NCBI GenBank assembly: GCA_036676195.1
Contig: JAKFDK010000120.1
Location: forward strand, 50,775-114,774
Length of the DNA: 64,000 nucleotides
Source of the DNA: JAKFDK01 sp036676195
GTDB lineage: Bacteria; Bacillota; Sulfobacillia; Symbiobacteriales; ZC4RG38
Direction of reading: 5' to 3'
Positions 1 to 8,900 of the stretch are shown here, in pieces. The notes beneath the pieces were generated by a model, which worked only from the letters and a program-made list of their open reading frames with translations, did no database searches and had not been told where the DNA came from. Position numbers and translations under genes: made by a program. Position 1 is the first letter of the stretch; the number at the start of each line of letters is the position of its first letter.

Positions 1-483
1 ACAGGTCTCAATACGGGGTACCCGAATTTCTTTGGTGGCCCCGAAAACGGCCTCTTCAAAGGTAATCTCGATCTCAAACTGGAGATCCCGCCCGCGCTCC
101 GGACCCTTGCGGCGACCACGGCCGCCACCCATGGCCTCGCCGAAGAACATCTCGAACAAATCGCCGAATCCACCGAAGTCGCCCTGGCCGCCCTGGCCGA
201 ACCCCCCGGGAAATCCGCCGCCGAACGGTCCACCCGGACCGCCCTGCCCCATCTGTTCGGCCGCATGACCGTACTGGTCATACATCTTCCGCTTCTCGGC
301 ATTGGACAGGATCTGGTAGGCCTCCGAGACCTCCTTGAACTTGTCAGCCGCGCTGGGGTCACTCTTGTTGGCGTCGGGGTGGTATTTCTTGGCCAGGTTG
401 CGGAAAGCCTTTTTGACTTCTTCGTCGGATGCCGTGCGCGGGATGCCCAGAATCTCGTAGTAATCCCGCTTGCCGTTGCTCAC
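1..483 (-). CDS. dnaJ: Chaperone DnaJ (Hsp40), partial: N-terminal 161 residues
   Basis: Co-chaperone that stimulates DnaK ATPase and delivers unfolded substrates in the cytoplasm. The visible part holds the J-domain (residues 1-70, HPD at 35-37), a long Gly/Phe-rich linker (about 77-120) and the start of the substrate-binding domain. It breaks off exactly at the first cysteine of the zinc-finger region, so the C-terminus lies outside the window. The start is a GTG preceded by a GGAAGGTGA-type ribosome site. It is the last visible gene of grpE-dnaK-dnaJ and should be heat inducible through the CIRCE element at 3015-3041. Confidence 0.97.
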   Translation of the reverse strand, partial: MSNGKRDYYEILGIPRTASDEEVKKAFRNLAKKYHPDANKSDPSAADKFKEVSEAYQILSNAEKRKMYDQYGHAAEQMGQGGPGGPFGGGFPGGFGQGGQGDFGGFGDLFEMFFGEAMGGGRGRRKGPERGRDLQFEIEITFEEAVFGATKEIRVPRIETC

Positions 484-511
484 CGGTTCACCTTCCGTCC
501 TTATCCAAGAT

Positions 512-539
512 GGGGGGCGAGATTGCGCTCTCGCCCCCC
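512..539 (-). other. Intercistronic hairpin between dnaK and dnaJ
   Basis: An 11-bp perfect GC-rich stem (512-522 with 529-539, 6-nt loop) lies in the 78-nt gap between dnaK and dnaJ. No U-run follows it on the minus strand, so it is more likely an mRNA processing or stability element that sets the DnaK:DnaJ ratio than a terminator. That role is inference. Confidence 0.5.
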
Positions 540-561
540 AGGCCGCCTGCTCAGGCTGTCA

Positions 562-2385
562 CTACTTGTTGTCTTCGTCCTTCACCGTGAAGTCTGCCTC
601 GCCTGCGCCCCCTGCCTGGGGATCTTCACCGCCGGCGGCGGCGGGCTCTCCGGTCTTTTCATACAGGGCGGCGGAAAGCTTATAAATGGCTTCCTGCAGA
701 CCTTCCATGCTCTTCTTGATCGCTTCGGCGTCCTCACCCTGCAAGGCTTCCTTCACCTTGTCAGCGGCAGACTGAACGTCTTCTTTCAGCTTATTATCGA
801 CCTTGTCTCCGGCTTCCTTCAAGAGCTTTTCGCTCTGATATACAGCCTGATCGGCCATGTTGCGAGTTTCAGCCGTCTCGCGCCGCTTGCGGTCTTCCGC
901 AGCCATGCGCTCGGCATCCTTGACGGCGTTCTCGATTTCGTCCTTGCCCATACCCACATTGTTCTGAATGGTCGTCTTGACTTCCTTGCTGGTGCCCAGG
1001 TCCTTGGCCCGAACATGCAGGATGCCGTTCACGTCAATATCAAAGGTGACCTCGATTTTGGGCACGCCTCGGGGCGCCGGCGGAATGCCGGTCAGGTCAA
1101 ATTCGCCCAGGAACTTGTTATCAGGAAACATTTCCCGCTCGCCCTGCGCCACCTTGATGGTCACAGCCGTCTGCCCATCGGCAGCCGTGGAGAACACCTG
1201 GCTCTTGGAGGTGGGAATGGTGGAGTTGCGCTCAATGATGCGGGTGAAGATCTGGCCCAGGGTCTCAATGCCCAGGCTCAGCGGCGTGACATCCAGCAGC
1301 AGGACGTCCTTGACGTCACCGGTGATGACACCGGCCTGGATGGCGGCGCCCAGGGCCACCACTTCGTCAGGGTTGATTCCCTTATATGGCTCCATGCCCA
1401 GGTACTTGCGCACACCTTCCTGGACAGCGGGAATGCGGGTGGAGCCGCCGACCAGAATGATCTTGTCGACCTTCTTGTAGCCCTTGGCGCCGGCGTCTTC
1501 CATGGCCTGGCGCACCGGACCCATGGTCTTCTCGACCAGGTCCTTGGTCAGTTCATCGAACTTGGCCCGGGTCAGGGTGACGTCCAGATGCTTGGGACCG
1601 CTGGCGTCCATGGTGATGAAGGGCAGGTTCATATTCGTGGTGAGTAGCCCGGACAGCTCGATCTTGGCGCGCTCGGCGGCCTCCCGCAGGCGCTGGTTGG
1701 CCTGGGAATCCTTGCGCAGGTCAATGCCGTGCTCCCGCTGGAACTGATCGGCCACCCAGGTCAGCACCCGCTCGTCGAAATCATCGCCGCCCAGCCGGTT
1801 GTTACCGGCGGTGGCGATCACTTCAAAGGTGCCGCCGCCAATGGCCAGCACGGACACATCAAAGGTGCCGCCGCCCAGGTCGAAGACCAGGATCGTCTGG
1901 TCCTCTTCCTTATCCAGGCCGTAGGCGAGCGCGGCCGCCGTCGGCTCATTGATGATGCGCAGAACCTCCAGCCCGGCAATGGTACCGGCATCCTTGGTGG
2001 CCTGCCGCTGGGCGTCGGTAAAATAAGCCGGCACCGTGACCACGGCCTGCTTGACCGTTTCACCCAGGTACGCCTCGGCATCCTGCTTCAGCTTGGACAG
2101 GATCATGGCGCTGACTTCCTGGGGCGTGTATTCCTTGTCATCAACACGAACCTTATGGCTGGTGCCCATATGTCGCTTGATGGAAATGGTGGTCCGGTCG
2201 GGGTTGGTTACCGCCTGCCGCTTGGCCACCTTGCCGACCATCCGCTCGCCGGTCTTGGAAAAGGCCACGATGGAGGGCGTCAGCCGATCACCTTCGGTAT
2301 TCGGAATGATCTTGGGTTCAGTGCCTTCCAGAAAGGCCACAACCGAGTTGGTGGTACCCAGGTCAATGCCAATGACTTTCGCCAT
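562..2385 (-). CDS. dnaK: Molecular chaperone DnaK (Hsp70)
   Basis: ATP-driven Hsp70 chaperone working with DnaJ and GrpE in the cytoplasm. The 607 residues match the usual family length. The phosphate-binding motif GIDLGTTNS is at residues 6-14, DLGGGTFDVS follows in the second ATPase lobe, the substrate-binding domain spans about 385-500, and a helical lid ends in an acidic tail. A clear AAGGAGG ribosome site precedes the ATG. It lies 30 nt downstream of grpE in the same transcript, under the HrcA/CIRCE promoter. Confidence 0.98.
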   Translation of the reverse strand: MAKVIGIDLGTTNSVVAFLEGTEPKIIPNTEGDRLTPSIVAFSKTGERMVGKVAKRQAVTNPDRTTISIKRHMGTSHKVRVDDKEYTPQEVSAMILSKLKQDAEAYLGETVKQAVVTVPAYFTDAQRQATKDAGTIAGLEVLRIINEPTAAALAYGLDKEEDQTILVFDLGGGTFDVSVLAIGGGTFEVIATAGNNRLGGDDFDERVLTWVADQFQREHGIDLRKDSQANQRLREAAERAKIELSGLLTTNMNLPFITMDASGPKHLDVTLTRAKFDELTKDLVEKTMGPVRQAMEDAGAKGYKKVDKIILVGGSTRIPAVQEGVRKYLGMEPYKGINPDEVVALGAAIQAGVITGDVKDVLLLDVTPLSLGIETLGQIFTRIIERNSTIPTSKSQVFSTAADGQTAVTIKVAQGEREMFPDNKFLGEFDLTGIPPAPRGVPKIEVTFDIDVNGILHVRAKDLGTSKEVKTTIQNNVGMGKDEIENAVKDAERMAAEDRKRRETAETRNMADQAVYQSEKLLKEAGDKVDNKLKEDVQSAADKVKEALQGEDAEAIKKSMEGLQEAIYKLSAALYEKTGEPAAAGGEDPQAGGAGEADFTVKDEDNK

Positions 2386-2415
2386 TGTGAAAGCCTCCTT
2401 GGGGAGCCGGTTGGT

Positions 2416-2961
2416 TTACGCGTCCTTGCGGGCTACCTTGACCATGGCCGGCCGCAGCAGCCGGTCACCGATCTTGTAGCCCTTCTGTAGTTCCATTACA
2501 ACGGTGGGAGTTTCATAGTCCCCCTGCTCCTGCATGACCGCCTCATGGACGTTGGGATCAAAGGGCTGCCCCATCGCTTCTACCGGGCTCACGTTATGCT
2601 TTTCAAGCAGGGCCCGGAACTGGCGGGCCGTAAGTTCAACACCCGACCGCAGGCTTTCCGCCGTGGCGTTGTCACCGGCAGCCAGCGCCCGCTCCAGATT
2701 ATCGATCACCGGCAGGAAGTCTTGCAGCAGCCCCTGATTGGCATACACGCTCAATTCTTCCCGCTCGCGCTGGGTGCGGCGGCGAAAGTTTTCAAAATCG
2801 GCCTGGACCCGGGCAATCCGCTCCAGGTTTACCCTGGCATCTTCCTGCGCCTGGGCGAGTTCGGCCCGCACCTTCTCCAGTTCTTCTTGCAAGCTGATCG
2901 ATTCCTCCGCTGGGCCGGCCGGTTCTCCCGCGTTGGTTTGCTCGTCATCCCGATCTGCCAT
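2416..2961 (-). CDS. grpE: Nucleotide exchange factor GrpE
   Basis: Dimeric exchange factor that releases ADP from DnaK. The acidic N-terminus is followed by a long coiled coil (about residues 20-85) and the C-terminal beta domain with the family ending around GDRLLRPAMVKVA. I place the start at the ATG reading MADRDDE, because GAAGGTGA lies about 11 nt upstream. A GTG at 2976 would add five residues, but the ribosome site would then overlap the start. First gene of grpE-dnaK-dnaJ, directly behind a consensus promoter and perfect CIRCE element. Confidence 0.96.
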   Translation of the reverse strand: MADRDDEQTNAGEPAGPAEESISLQEELEKVRAELAQAQEDARVNLERIARVQADFENFRRRTQREREELSVYANQGLLQDFLPVIDNLERALAAGDNATAESLRSGVELTARQFRALLEKHNVSPVEAMGQPFDPNVHEAVMQEQGDYETPTVVMELQKGYKIGDRLLRPAMVKVARKDA

Positions 2962-3014
2962 AAGAGAAACGGTCACCTTCTTAACTTTAGCGCTACGGGT
3001 AAGTGCTTACCTTG

Positions 3015-3041
3015 TTAGCACTCAATCAGCGAGAGTGCTAA
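3015..3041. promoter_or_regulatory. CIRCE operator of grpE-dnaK-dnaJ (perfect match)
   Basis: TTAGCACTC at 3015-3023 and GAGTGCTAA at 3033-3041 are separated by exactly 9 nt, a perfect match to the CIRCE inverted repeat bound by HrcA. It lies between the promoter at 3054-3083 and the grpE start, so HrcA would repress this unit. Confidence 0.97.
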
Positions 3042-3053
3042 CACCCAATCAAG

Positions 3054-3083
3054 AACATAGCATTCCGGGCTTACCATTGTCAA
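3054..3083 (-). promoter_or_regulatory. Sigma-A-type promoter of grpE-dnaK-dnaJ
   Basis: Minus-strand -35 TTGACA (3078-3083), 18-nt spacer, -10 TATGTT (3054-3059). The CIRCE element starts just downstream. The promoter lies between the chaperonin stop and grpE, so grpE-dnaK-dnaJ is a separate HrcA-controlled unit. Confidence 0.85.
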
Positions 3084-3117
3084 GCAAGTGCCGACGGATC
3101 ACGGCTCTAATCATGCT

Positions 3118-4644
3118 TTATGGGACTGCCTTCTTGCGCACCACTGTTTCAATGCGCAGGATGGCGGCGGCGATTTCGGCGGCGGTCCGGATCGCCTCCA
3201 CCTTTACAGCCGCCGGGTCCACCACCCCCAGTGCCCACATATCGGCCGGCACCCCCCGTTCACAGTCCAGCCCAAGGGAGCCCGTATCGCCGATATTCTG
3301 CGCCGCCCACACCTCGCCCACCTTCTCCAGGGGGCTCAGTCCGGCGTTGGCCGCGATCCGGGCCGGAGGCTGGCGCAAGGCCTCGACCATGCAGGCCACC
3401 CCATAGGCCGACAGTCCCGCGACCGTCTGCTGCAGGCCAGCCACCGCCCGCGCCGCCGCCAGTTCCACGGCGCCGCCACCGGGCACCACCCCCTCCCGGA
3501 GGGCCGCCTGGGCTGCCGCCGCGGCATCCCGGGCAATCCGCTCCCGCTCGGCCGCCACCTCCGGGGTGGCCGCACCGACCAGCACCGTCGCCATGGGGCG
3601 GCCGGCGCCGCCCAGAAGCCGGATCTGTTCCAGGTGCTCCTCCTCCCAGGCCCGGCGGGCACGGCCCAGACAGCGCTTCAGTTCGGCCGGGTCCCGCAGC
3701 AGGGCGCTCCGCCGGACCACCCGGGCGCCCAGGTATTCGGCCGCCCGCTGCCATTCGGCCATGGTCACCCGCTGCACTGCCAGCACGCCGGCGTCGGTCA
3801 GGAGCTCTGCCGCTTCGTCATCAATGCCCCGGTCGCACAGGACCAGGTTTACCCCCAGTTCCAGCAGACGCTTGAGCCCAACCACGAACTGCCGCCGGTT
3901 CTCCTGGTACTGGCGGAAGCCAGCCTCAGTCGCCAGGGCTTCTTCCTCCACCGCCACCGGCGCCAGGGCGTCGTCCAGCACAAGTGCGCGCACCCGGCGT
4001 ACCTCCCGGGGCTGCTGGCGGTCCATCCGCCCCTTGCTGATCAGCACGCCGGGAAAAACCTCACCGGGTACGCCGGGCTGACCCAGCACGCAATCAGCCA
4101 GGCAAAAGCCCGGCTGACCAAGGCGGCCCTTGCCCCAGAGGCGGGCAGCCTCCGTGACCAGCGCGGCAATGTCGGCCTCCCCCCGGCCGGCCACCCGCGC
4201 CACCTGGGCCAGCAAGGGATCGCCGACGCCGGCCAGGGGGCGGGCCAGGGCACGCACCGCAGCCTCAGCCCGAGCCTCACCCTGGCGGATTCCGTCAATG
4301 AGCCGGGCTACCGGCACCCCCCGCAGGGCATGCTCCAGCGCCGCCCCCAGCAAAGCGCCGGCCATGACGGTGGTGGTGGTGGTACCGTCGCCCACCGCCT
4401 GCTCCTGGGCCCGGGCCGCCGCCACCACCATCCGGGCGGCCGGGTGGGTGGCGTCCATTTCCGTCAGGATCGTCACCCCGTCGTTGGTCACCAGCACCTC
4501 GCCTTCGCGACCCACCAACATGGTATCCAGGCCCTTGGGTCCAAGGGTACCTTCCACCGCCCTGGCCATCGCCCGTACAGCCTCCACATTGCTGATCAGG
4601 GCAGCCAGCCGTCCGTCACCCTGCTCCTGGACCGGTTCGGCCAT
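3118..4644 (-). CDS. Group III (archaeal-like) chaperonin in the hrcA unit
   Basis: Thermosome/TCP-1-type ATP-dependent folding chamber of 508 residues. Visible motifs are TLGPKGLDTML (33-43), NDGVTIL (54-60), the nucleotide-binding GDGTTT (85-90) and a late VPGGGAVE, the group II/III pattern rather than GroEL's. Group III chaperonins are known in some Firmicutes beside the dnaK genes. They close with a built-in lid and need no GroES, and none is seen here. The tail is Lys-rich and lacks a GGM repeat. The ATG (MAEPV) follows GGGAGGAG, and a TTG 12 nt upstream lies inside that ribosome site. It sits between hrcA and grpE, downstream of a CIRCE promoter and a terminator-like hairpin. Which proteins it folds cannot be read from sequence. 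Confidence 0.93.
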   Translation of the reverse strand: MAEPVQEQGDGRLAALISNVEAVRAMARAVEGTLGPKGLDTMLVGREGEVLVTNDGVTILTEMDATHPAARMVVAAARAQEQAVGDGTTTTTVMAGALLGAALEHALRGVPVARLIDGIRQGEARAEAAVRALARPLAGVGDPLLAQVARVAGRGEADIAALVTEAARLWGKGRLGQPGFCLADCVLGQPGVPGEVFPGVLISKGRMDRQQPREVRRVRALVLDDALAPVAVEEEALATEAGFRQYQENRRQFVVGLKRLLELGVNLVLCDRGIDDEAAELLTDAGVLAVQRVTMAEWQRAAEYLGARVVRRSALLRDPAELKRCLGRARRAWEEEHLEQIRLLGGAGRPMATVLVGAATPEVAAERERIARDAAAAAQAALREGVVPGGGAVELAAARAVAGLQQTVAGLSAYGVACMVEALRQPPARIAANAGLSPLEKVGEVWAAQNIGDTGSLGLDCERGVPADMWALGVVDPAAVKVEAIRTAAEIAAAILRIETVVRKKAVP

Positions 4645-4654
4645 GTCTCCTCCC

Positions 4655-4683
4655 AAACAAAAGGACGGCCTGGGTGGCCGTCC
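4655..4683 (-). terminator. Terminator-like hairpin between hrcA and the chaperonin
   Basis: An 8-bp perfect stem (4663-4670 with 4676-4683, 5-nt loop) is followed on the minus strand by TTTTGTTT (4655-4662). It lies between the hrcA stop and the chaperonin start, so it could end most hrcA transcripts or act as a leaky attenuator that lowers chaperonin expression relative to HrcA. No separate promoter for the chaperonin was found between it and the gene. Confidence 0.7.
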
Positions 4684-4704
4684 CGTTTGGTTCCAGTATG
4701 CGCC

Positions 4705-5745
4705 TCAGTCGGCCAGCAAATTCCTGCGAATGGCTTCAGACATACGCTGGGTAACGTCATCGACAATGGCAATCACCTTGGCGTACTCCATCCGCTTGGG
4801 CCCGATCACCCCGATCCGTCCCACCAGCTTGTCGCCCACCTGGTAGGCGGCTGAGATGAGGCTGCAGTCCGCCAGTTCCCGGACTTTGATCTCTTCCCCG
4901 ATCTGTACGCCGATCCGGGCTTCACCGGGGGCCTGGTCCAGCAGATCACCGACCAGGTCCTCGTGCTCCAGCACCCGGAAAAGGTTCCGGGCCTTCTCAA
5001 TGTCACGGAATTCTGGCTGGCTGAGCAGGTGCGTAGCCCCGCCCAGATAGACCCGTTGCCGCTCTCCGGGCCGAATCGACTCCGCCAGGAAGGTGAGGGA
5101 CTGCTCCAGCAGACTGCCGTACCGTTCCAGTTCCCGCTCGAGTTCCTGCAGGGCTCCGTGGCTGAGCCGCTCCACCTGCAGCCCTTTCAGGTGCTCAGAC
5201 AGCAAGGTAGAAATCTGCTGCAGTTCCAGCAGGGTGACCTCTACCGGCATGTCGAGAATGGTATTTTCCATAAAGCCGGTATCGGTGATGTACACCAGCA
5301 GTGCGCGGTCCCGGGTGACGGGCACCAGGCGGATCTCCCGGAAGGTTGACCGACCCATTTGCGGTCCGGTGATCACACCGGTCAGACGGGTGGATTCAGA
5401 CAGAATCCGTGCTCCATCCCGGATGAGGGCATCCATCTCCCGTAGCTTGCGCTCAAAAGCCCGCTGAATCTGCTCCCGTTCCGGCCCGGCCAGATCCGGG
5501 CTATCCATCAGGCAATCGACGTAGTAGCGGTAGCCAAGGTCCGACGGCACCCGCCCGGCTGAGGTGTGCGGTTGCTCGATGTAACCCAGTTCTTCCAGGT
5601 CCGCCATTTCGTTGCGGATGGTGGCCGGGCTGACCCCAAGCCGATACTTACGGGCGATTGTGCGGGATCCCACCGGTTCAGCAGTGTTTACATAGTCATC
5701 AACGATGGCCTGCAGCACGCGGTTCTTGCGTGCGTCCATGGTCAT
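4705..5745 (-). CDS. hrcA: Heat-inducible transcription repressor HrcA
   Basis: Dimeric repressor that binds CIRCE elements and loses activity on heat stress. At 346 residues it has the family's usual size. The N-terminal winged helix (about 1-80, with SPATIRNEMADLEELGYI and the following SAGRVPSDLGYRYYVD) is followed by a GAF-like regulatory domain. It starts at ATG behind AGGGGGT. It is the first gene of its unit and is preceded by its own CIRCE, so it should autoregulate as well as control grpE-dnaK-dnaJ. The chaperonin follows. Confidence 0.98.
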   Translation of the reverse strand: MTMDARKNRVLQAIVDDYVNTAEPVGSRTIARKYRLGVSPATIRNEMADLEELGYIEQPHTSAGRVPSDLGYRYYVDCLMDSPDLAGPEREQIQRAFERKLREMDALIRDGARILSESTRLTGVITGPQMGRSTFREIRLVPVTRDRALLVYITDTGFMENTILDMPVEVTLLELQQISTLLSEHLKGLQVERLSHGALQELERELERYGSLLEQSLTFLAESIRPGERQRVYLGGATHLLSQPEFRDIEKARNLFRVLEHEDLVGDLLDQAPGEARIGVQIGEEIKVRELADCSLISAAYQVGDKLVGRIGVIGPKRMEYAKVIAIVDDVTQRMSEAIRRNLLAD

Positions 5746-5778
5746 GGCGGCGACCCCCTTGCATGCCCGCCCTCCGGC

Positions 5779-5805
5779 TTAGCACTCCGGTAGACGAAGT
5801 GCTAA
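5779..5805. promoter_or_regulatory. CIRCE operator of hrcA-chaperonin (one mismatch)
   Basis: TTAGCACTC at 5779-5787 and AAGTGCTAA at 5797-5805, spaced by 9 nt. One base differs from the consensus right arm. It lies 34 nt before the hrcA start, between it and the promoter at 5818-5847. Confidence 0.94.
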
Positions 5806-5817
5806 TCCACCAATTTA

Positions 5818-5847
5818 AGGGTAGCACCAGCCTGAAGAGGCTGTCAA
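5818..5847 (-). promoter_or_regulatory. Promoter of hrcA-chaperonin
   Basis: Minus-strand -35 TTGACA (5842-5847), 18-nt spacer, weak -10 TACCCT (5818-5823), then the CIRCE element. The arrangement parallels the grpE promoter. Confidence 0.65.
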
Positions 5848-5904
5848 GCAAGCGACCGGCCAGGCTGGCGGGCCAGCGGCGGGAAATCACCCCCAGGTGC
5901 AGCG

Positions 5905-5934
5905 AAAAAGGCCGCTGCCCCTCGGACAGCGGCC
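5905..5934 (-). terminator. Terminator of pyruvate carboxylase
   Basis: An 8-bp perfect stem (5910-5917 with 5927-5934, 9-nt loop) is followed on the minus strand by TTTTT (5905-5909), directly after the pyc stop codon. Confidence 0.88.
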
Positions 5935-5939
5935 CCATT

Positions 5940-8900
5940 TTACTCGGCATCCAGGCGCAGCAGCAAGTCCCCGCCGGCCACCGCATCACCGGGGCGAACC
6001 AGAACGGCTGTCACCAGGCCGTCCCGGGGGGCCGTGATGGTAGTCTCCATCTTCATCGCCTCAATCACCAGCAACTGCTCACCCTTCTTCACCCCGTCGC
6101 CCACGCCCGCGAAAACCTTGACGACCTTACCGGGCATGGCGGCGGCAATCTGCCGCCAGTCGCCCCTGTCTGCCTTGGGCCGGCTGGCGGTGGCCGGGGT
6201 CAGGCTCAGGTCCCGCACCCTGACCTCCCGGGCCGTACCGTTCAACTCAAAGTAAACGTTGCGGGTGCCGTCGGGCTGTGCCTCGCCAATGGCCGTCAGT
6301 TTAATAATCAGAGTCTTGCCAGGCTCAATTTCCACCGCCGCCGCTTCCCCCAACCGCAGCCCATAGAAGAAGGTGGGGGTATCCAGGCAGGAGGTGTTTC
6401 CATACTCCTCCTGGTGGCGGTTAAAGGCCAGGAATACGTCCGGGTACAGCACATACGAGATGGTTTCCCGCTCCGTAGGCTGCCGCCCGATATACTGGGC
6501 GAGCTTGACCGCCTGGGCCGCCAGTTCCACCGGCGGCAGCAGGGCACCCGGTCGCTCCCGGACTGGCTCCCGCCCCTTCAGGACCGCCCTTTGCAACTCA
6601 GGTGGAAAGCCGTAGGGCGGCTGGCCAAGCATGCCATACAACATTTCCACCACCGACTGGGGGAAATCCAGTTCCGGTGCCTGCTGGAGCAGGCCTTCCG
6701 GAGACAGGTCGTTCTGAACCATGAACAGGGCGAAATCGCCCACGGCCTTGGAAGATGGGGTCACCTTGATCAGTTCGCCCAGCACTTCATCCACCTGCCG
6801 GTATGCCTGCACCACCTGGGGCCAGCGGCTGCCCAGCCCCAGCGCTTCGGCCTGCTGCCGCAGGTTGGTGTATTGCCCGCCCGGCATCTGGTTGCGGTAA
6901 ACCGAGGCATCCGGCGCCGCCGGCCCGCTCTCAAACGGGTAATAATACCGGCGCACCGCAGCCCAGTAGTCGGCCAGAGACTGCAACCGGTCCAGGTCGA
7001 GCCCGGTCGTCCTTTCCGTCGCCTCCAGGGCCGCCACTACCGCGTTCAGGCTGGGCTGGGAGGTACCGGCAGCCATACTGCCCAGGGCCGCGTCCACCAC
7101 GTCGACCCCGGCCTCGGCTGCCTTCAGCAGGGTGGCCACACCGTTACCGGCCGAGTCGTGGGTGTGCAGATGAACCGGCAGCCCCACCTCCTGCTTCAGG
7201 GCGCGGACCAGATTGTACGCCGCCTGGGGCTTGAGCAGCCCGGCCATATCTTTGATGGCCAGCATATGGGCGCCGGCTCGCTCAATCTCCCTGGCCAGCT
7301 TGATGTAGTATTTCAGGTCATAGCGGGTCCGGCGGGGGTCCAGGATATCGCCGGTGTAACACACCGCCACTTCGGCCACCTTGCCCGCCTGGCGGACAGC
7401 GTCGATGGCTGTGGTCATGTTGGGCAGGTAGTTCAGGCTGTCGAAGATGCGGAACAGGTCCACCCCTGCGGCCGCCGCTTCCCGCACAAAGGCAGCGACC
7501 AGGTTATCGGCATAGCTGCCGTAAGCCACCACACTCTGGCCGCGCAGCAACATCTGCAGCAAGACATGCGGAATGCGCCGGCGCAGTTCCGCCAGCCGCT
7601 CCCACGGGTCCTCCTTCAGAAAGCGGTACGCAGTATCAAAGGTTGCGCCCCCCCAGCACTCCAGGCTGAACAGATCGGGGGCCCGCTCACCGGTGGCCTC
7701 GGCCACCTGCAGCAGGTCATACGAGCGCATTCGGGTGGCCAGCAGCGACTGGTGGGCATCCCGCATGGTGGTATCTGTCACTAACAGGCGCTTCTGTGCC
7801 TTCACCCACTGCACCAGCGCCTCCGGCCCCTCCCGGTCCAGAATGCCTTTGGCTGTGTCAGCAGGAGGCCGCCAGCCGGACGGCACGGCTGGCACCGGGG
7901 CCTGGGGCAGGGGCAGTTTGCGGGTACCGGGCTTGATTCCTTCCGCCCCGTTCACCACCACATGGCCGATATAGCGGAGCAGCTTCGTGCCGCGGTCCCG
8001 GGGGAGCGGAAAGCGCACCAGTTCCGGGTGGGTATCAATGAAGGTGGTGGTCGCCTGCCCGTTCAGAAAGTCGGGGTGCTGCACCACATTTTCCAAAAAC
8101 GGTATGTTGGTCTTAACGCCACGCACCCGGAATTCCTGCAGGGTACGGTGCATTTTCCGGGCCGCCTGGACGAAGTCCCGGCCCCAGGTGCTGATCTTGA
8201 CCAGCAGGGAGTCGTAATGCGGGGTAATCTCAGCGCCGGAATAGCCGTTCCCGCTGTCCAGCCGGACGCCAAAGCCGCCGGCAGAACGATAGGCCAGGAT
8301 CCGGCCGGTGTCGGGCAGGAAGCTGTTTTCCGGGTCTTCGGTGGTGACGCGGCACTGAATCGCGCAGCCTCGCGGCGCCGGCGCCTGCTCCAACCCCAGT
8401 TCGGGTAGGGTCGCACCCTCGGCGATGCGAATCTGCGTCTGCACCAGGTCGACCCCCATGACCAGTTCCGTGACCGTATGCTCGACCTGGATGCGTGGGT
8501 TGACTTCGATAAAGTAGTAGTGTTCCTCTGGATCGACCAGGAACTCCACTGTACCGGCGTTGACATAACCAGCCTTATTCATCAGCCGTACAGCCGCCGC
8601 GCAAATCTCCGTCCGCAGGGCTATGGGCAGGGTAACGCCGGGTGCCACCTCCACCACCTTCTGGTGCCGCCGCTGCACCGAGCAGTCGCGCTCCCACAGG
8701 TGCACCACCAGGCCGGTCCGGTCTCCCAGAATCTGCACCTCAATGTGCCGGGGGTTTTCAATGCGCTTTTCCAGATAAACCGCGGCGTCGCCGAAGGCAG
8801 TCGCCGCCTCACGCCGGGCTGCTTCCACCGCCGCCAGCAGTTCAGTCTCGTCGCGCACCACACGCATGCCCCGACCACCACCGCCGCTGACCGCCTTCAC

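Noticed and set aside
265..1647. Long plus-strand open frame opposite dnaK
   Set aside because: dnaK on the minus strand is unmistakable. The frame is a GC-rich mirror with no recognisable domain.
3088..4854. Long plus-strand open frames opposite the chaperonin
   Set aside because: Low-complexity Pro/Arg/His/Gly composition, no ribosome site, and the minus strand encodes a conserved chaperonin.
5658..7784. 708-codon plus-strand frame opposite pyc and the hrcA leader
   Set aside because: It crosses a CIRCE element, a promoter and a terminator, and mirrors the pyruvate carboxylase gene.
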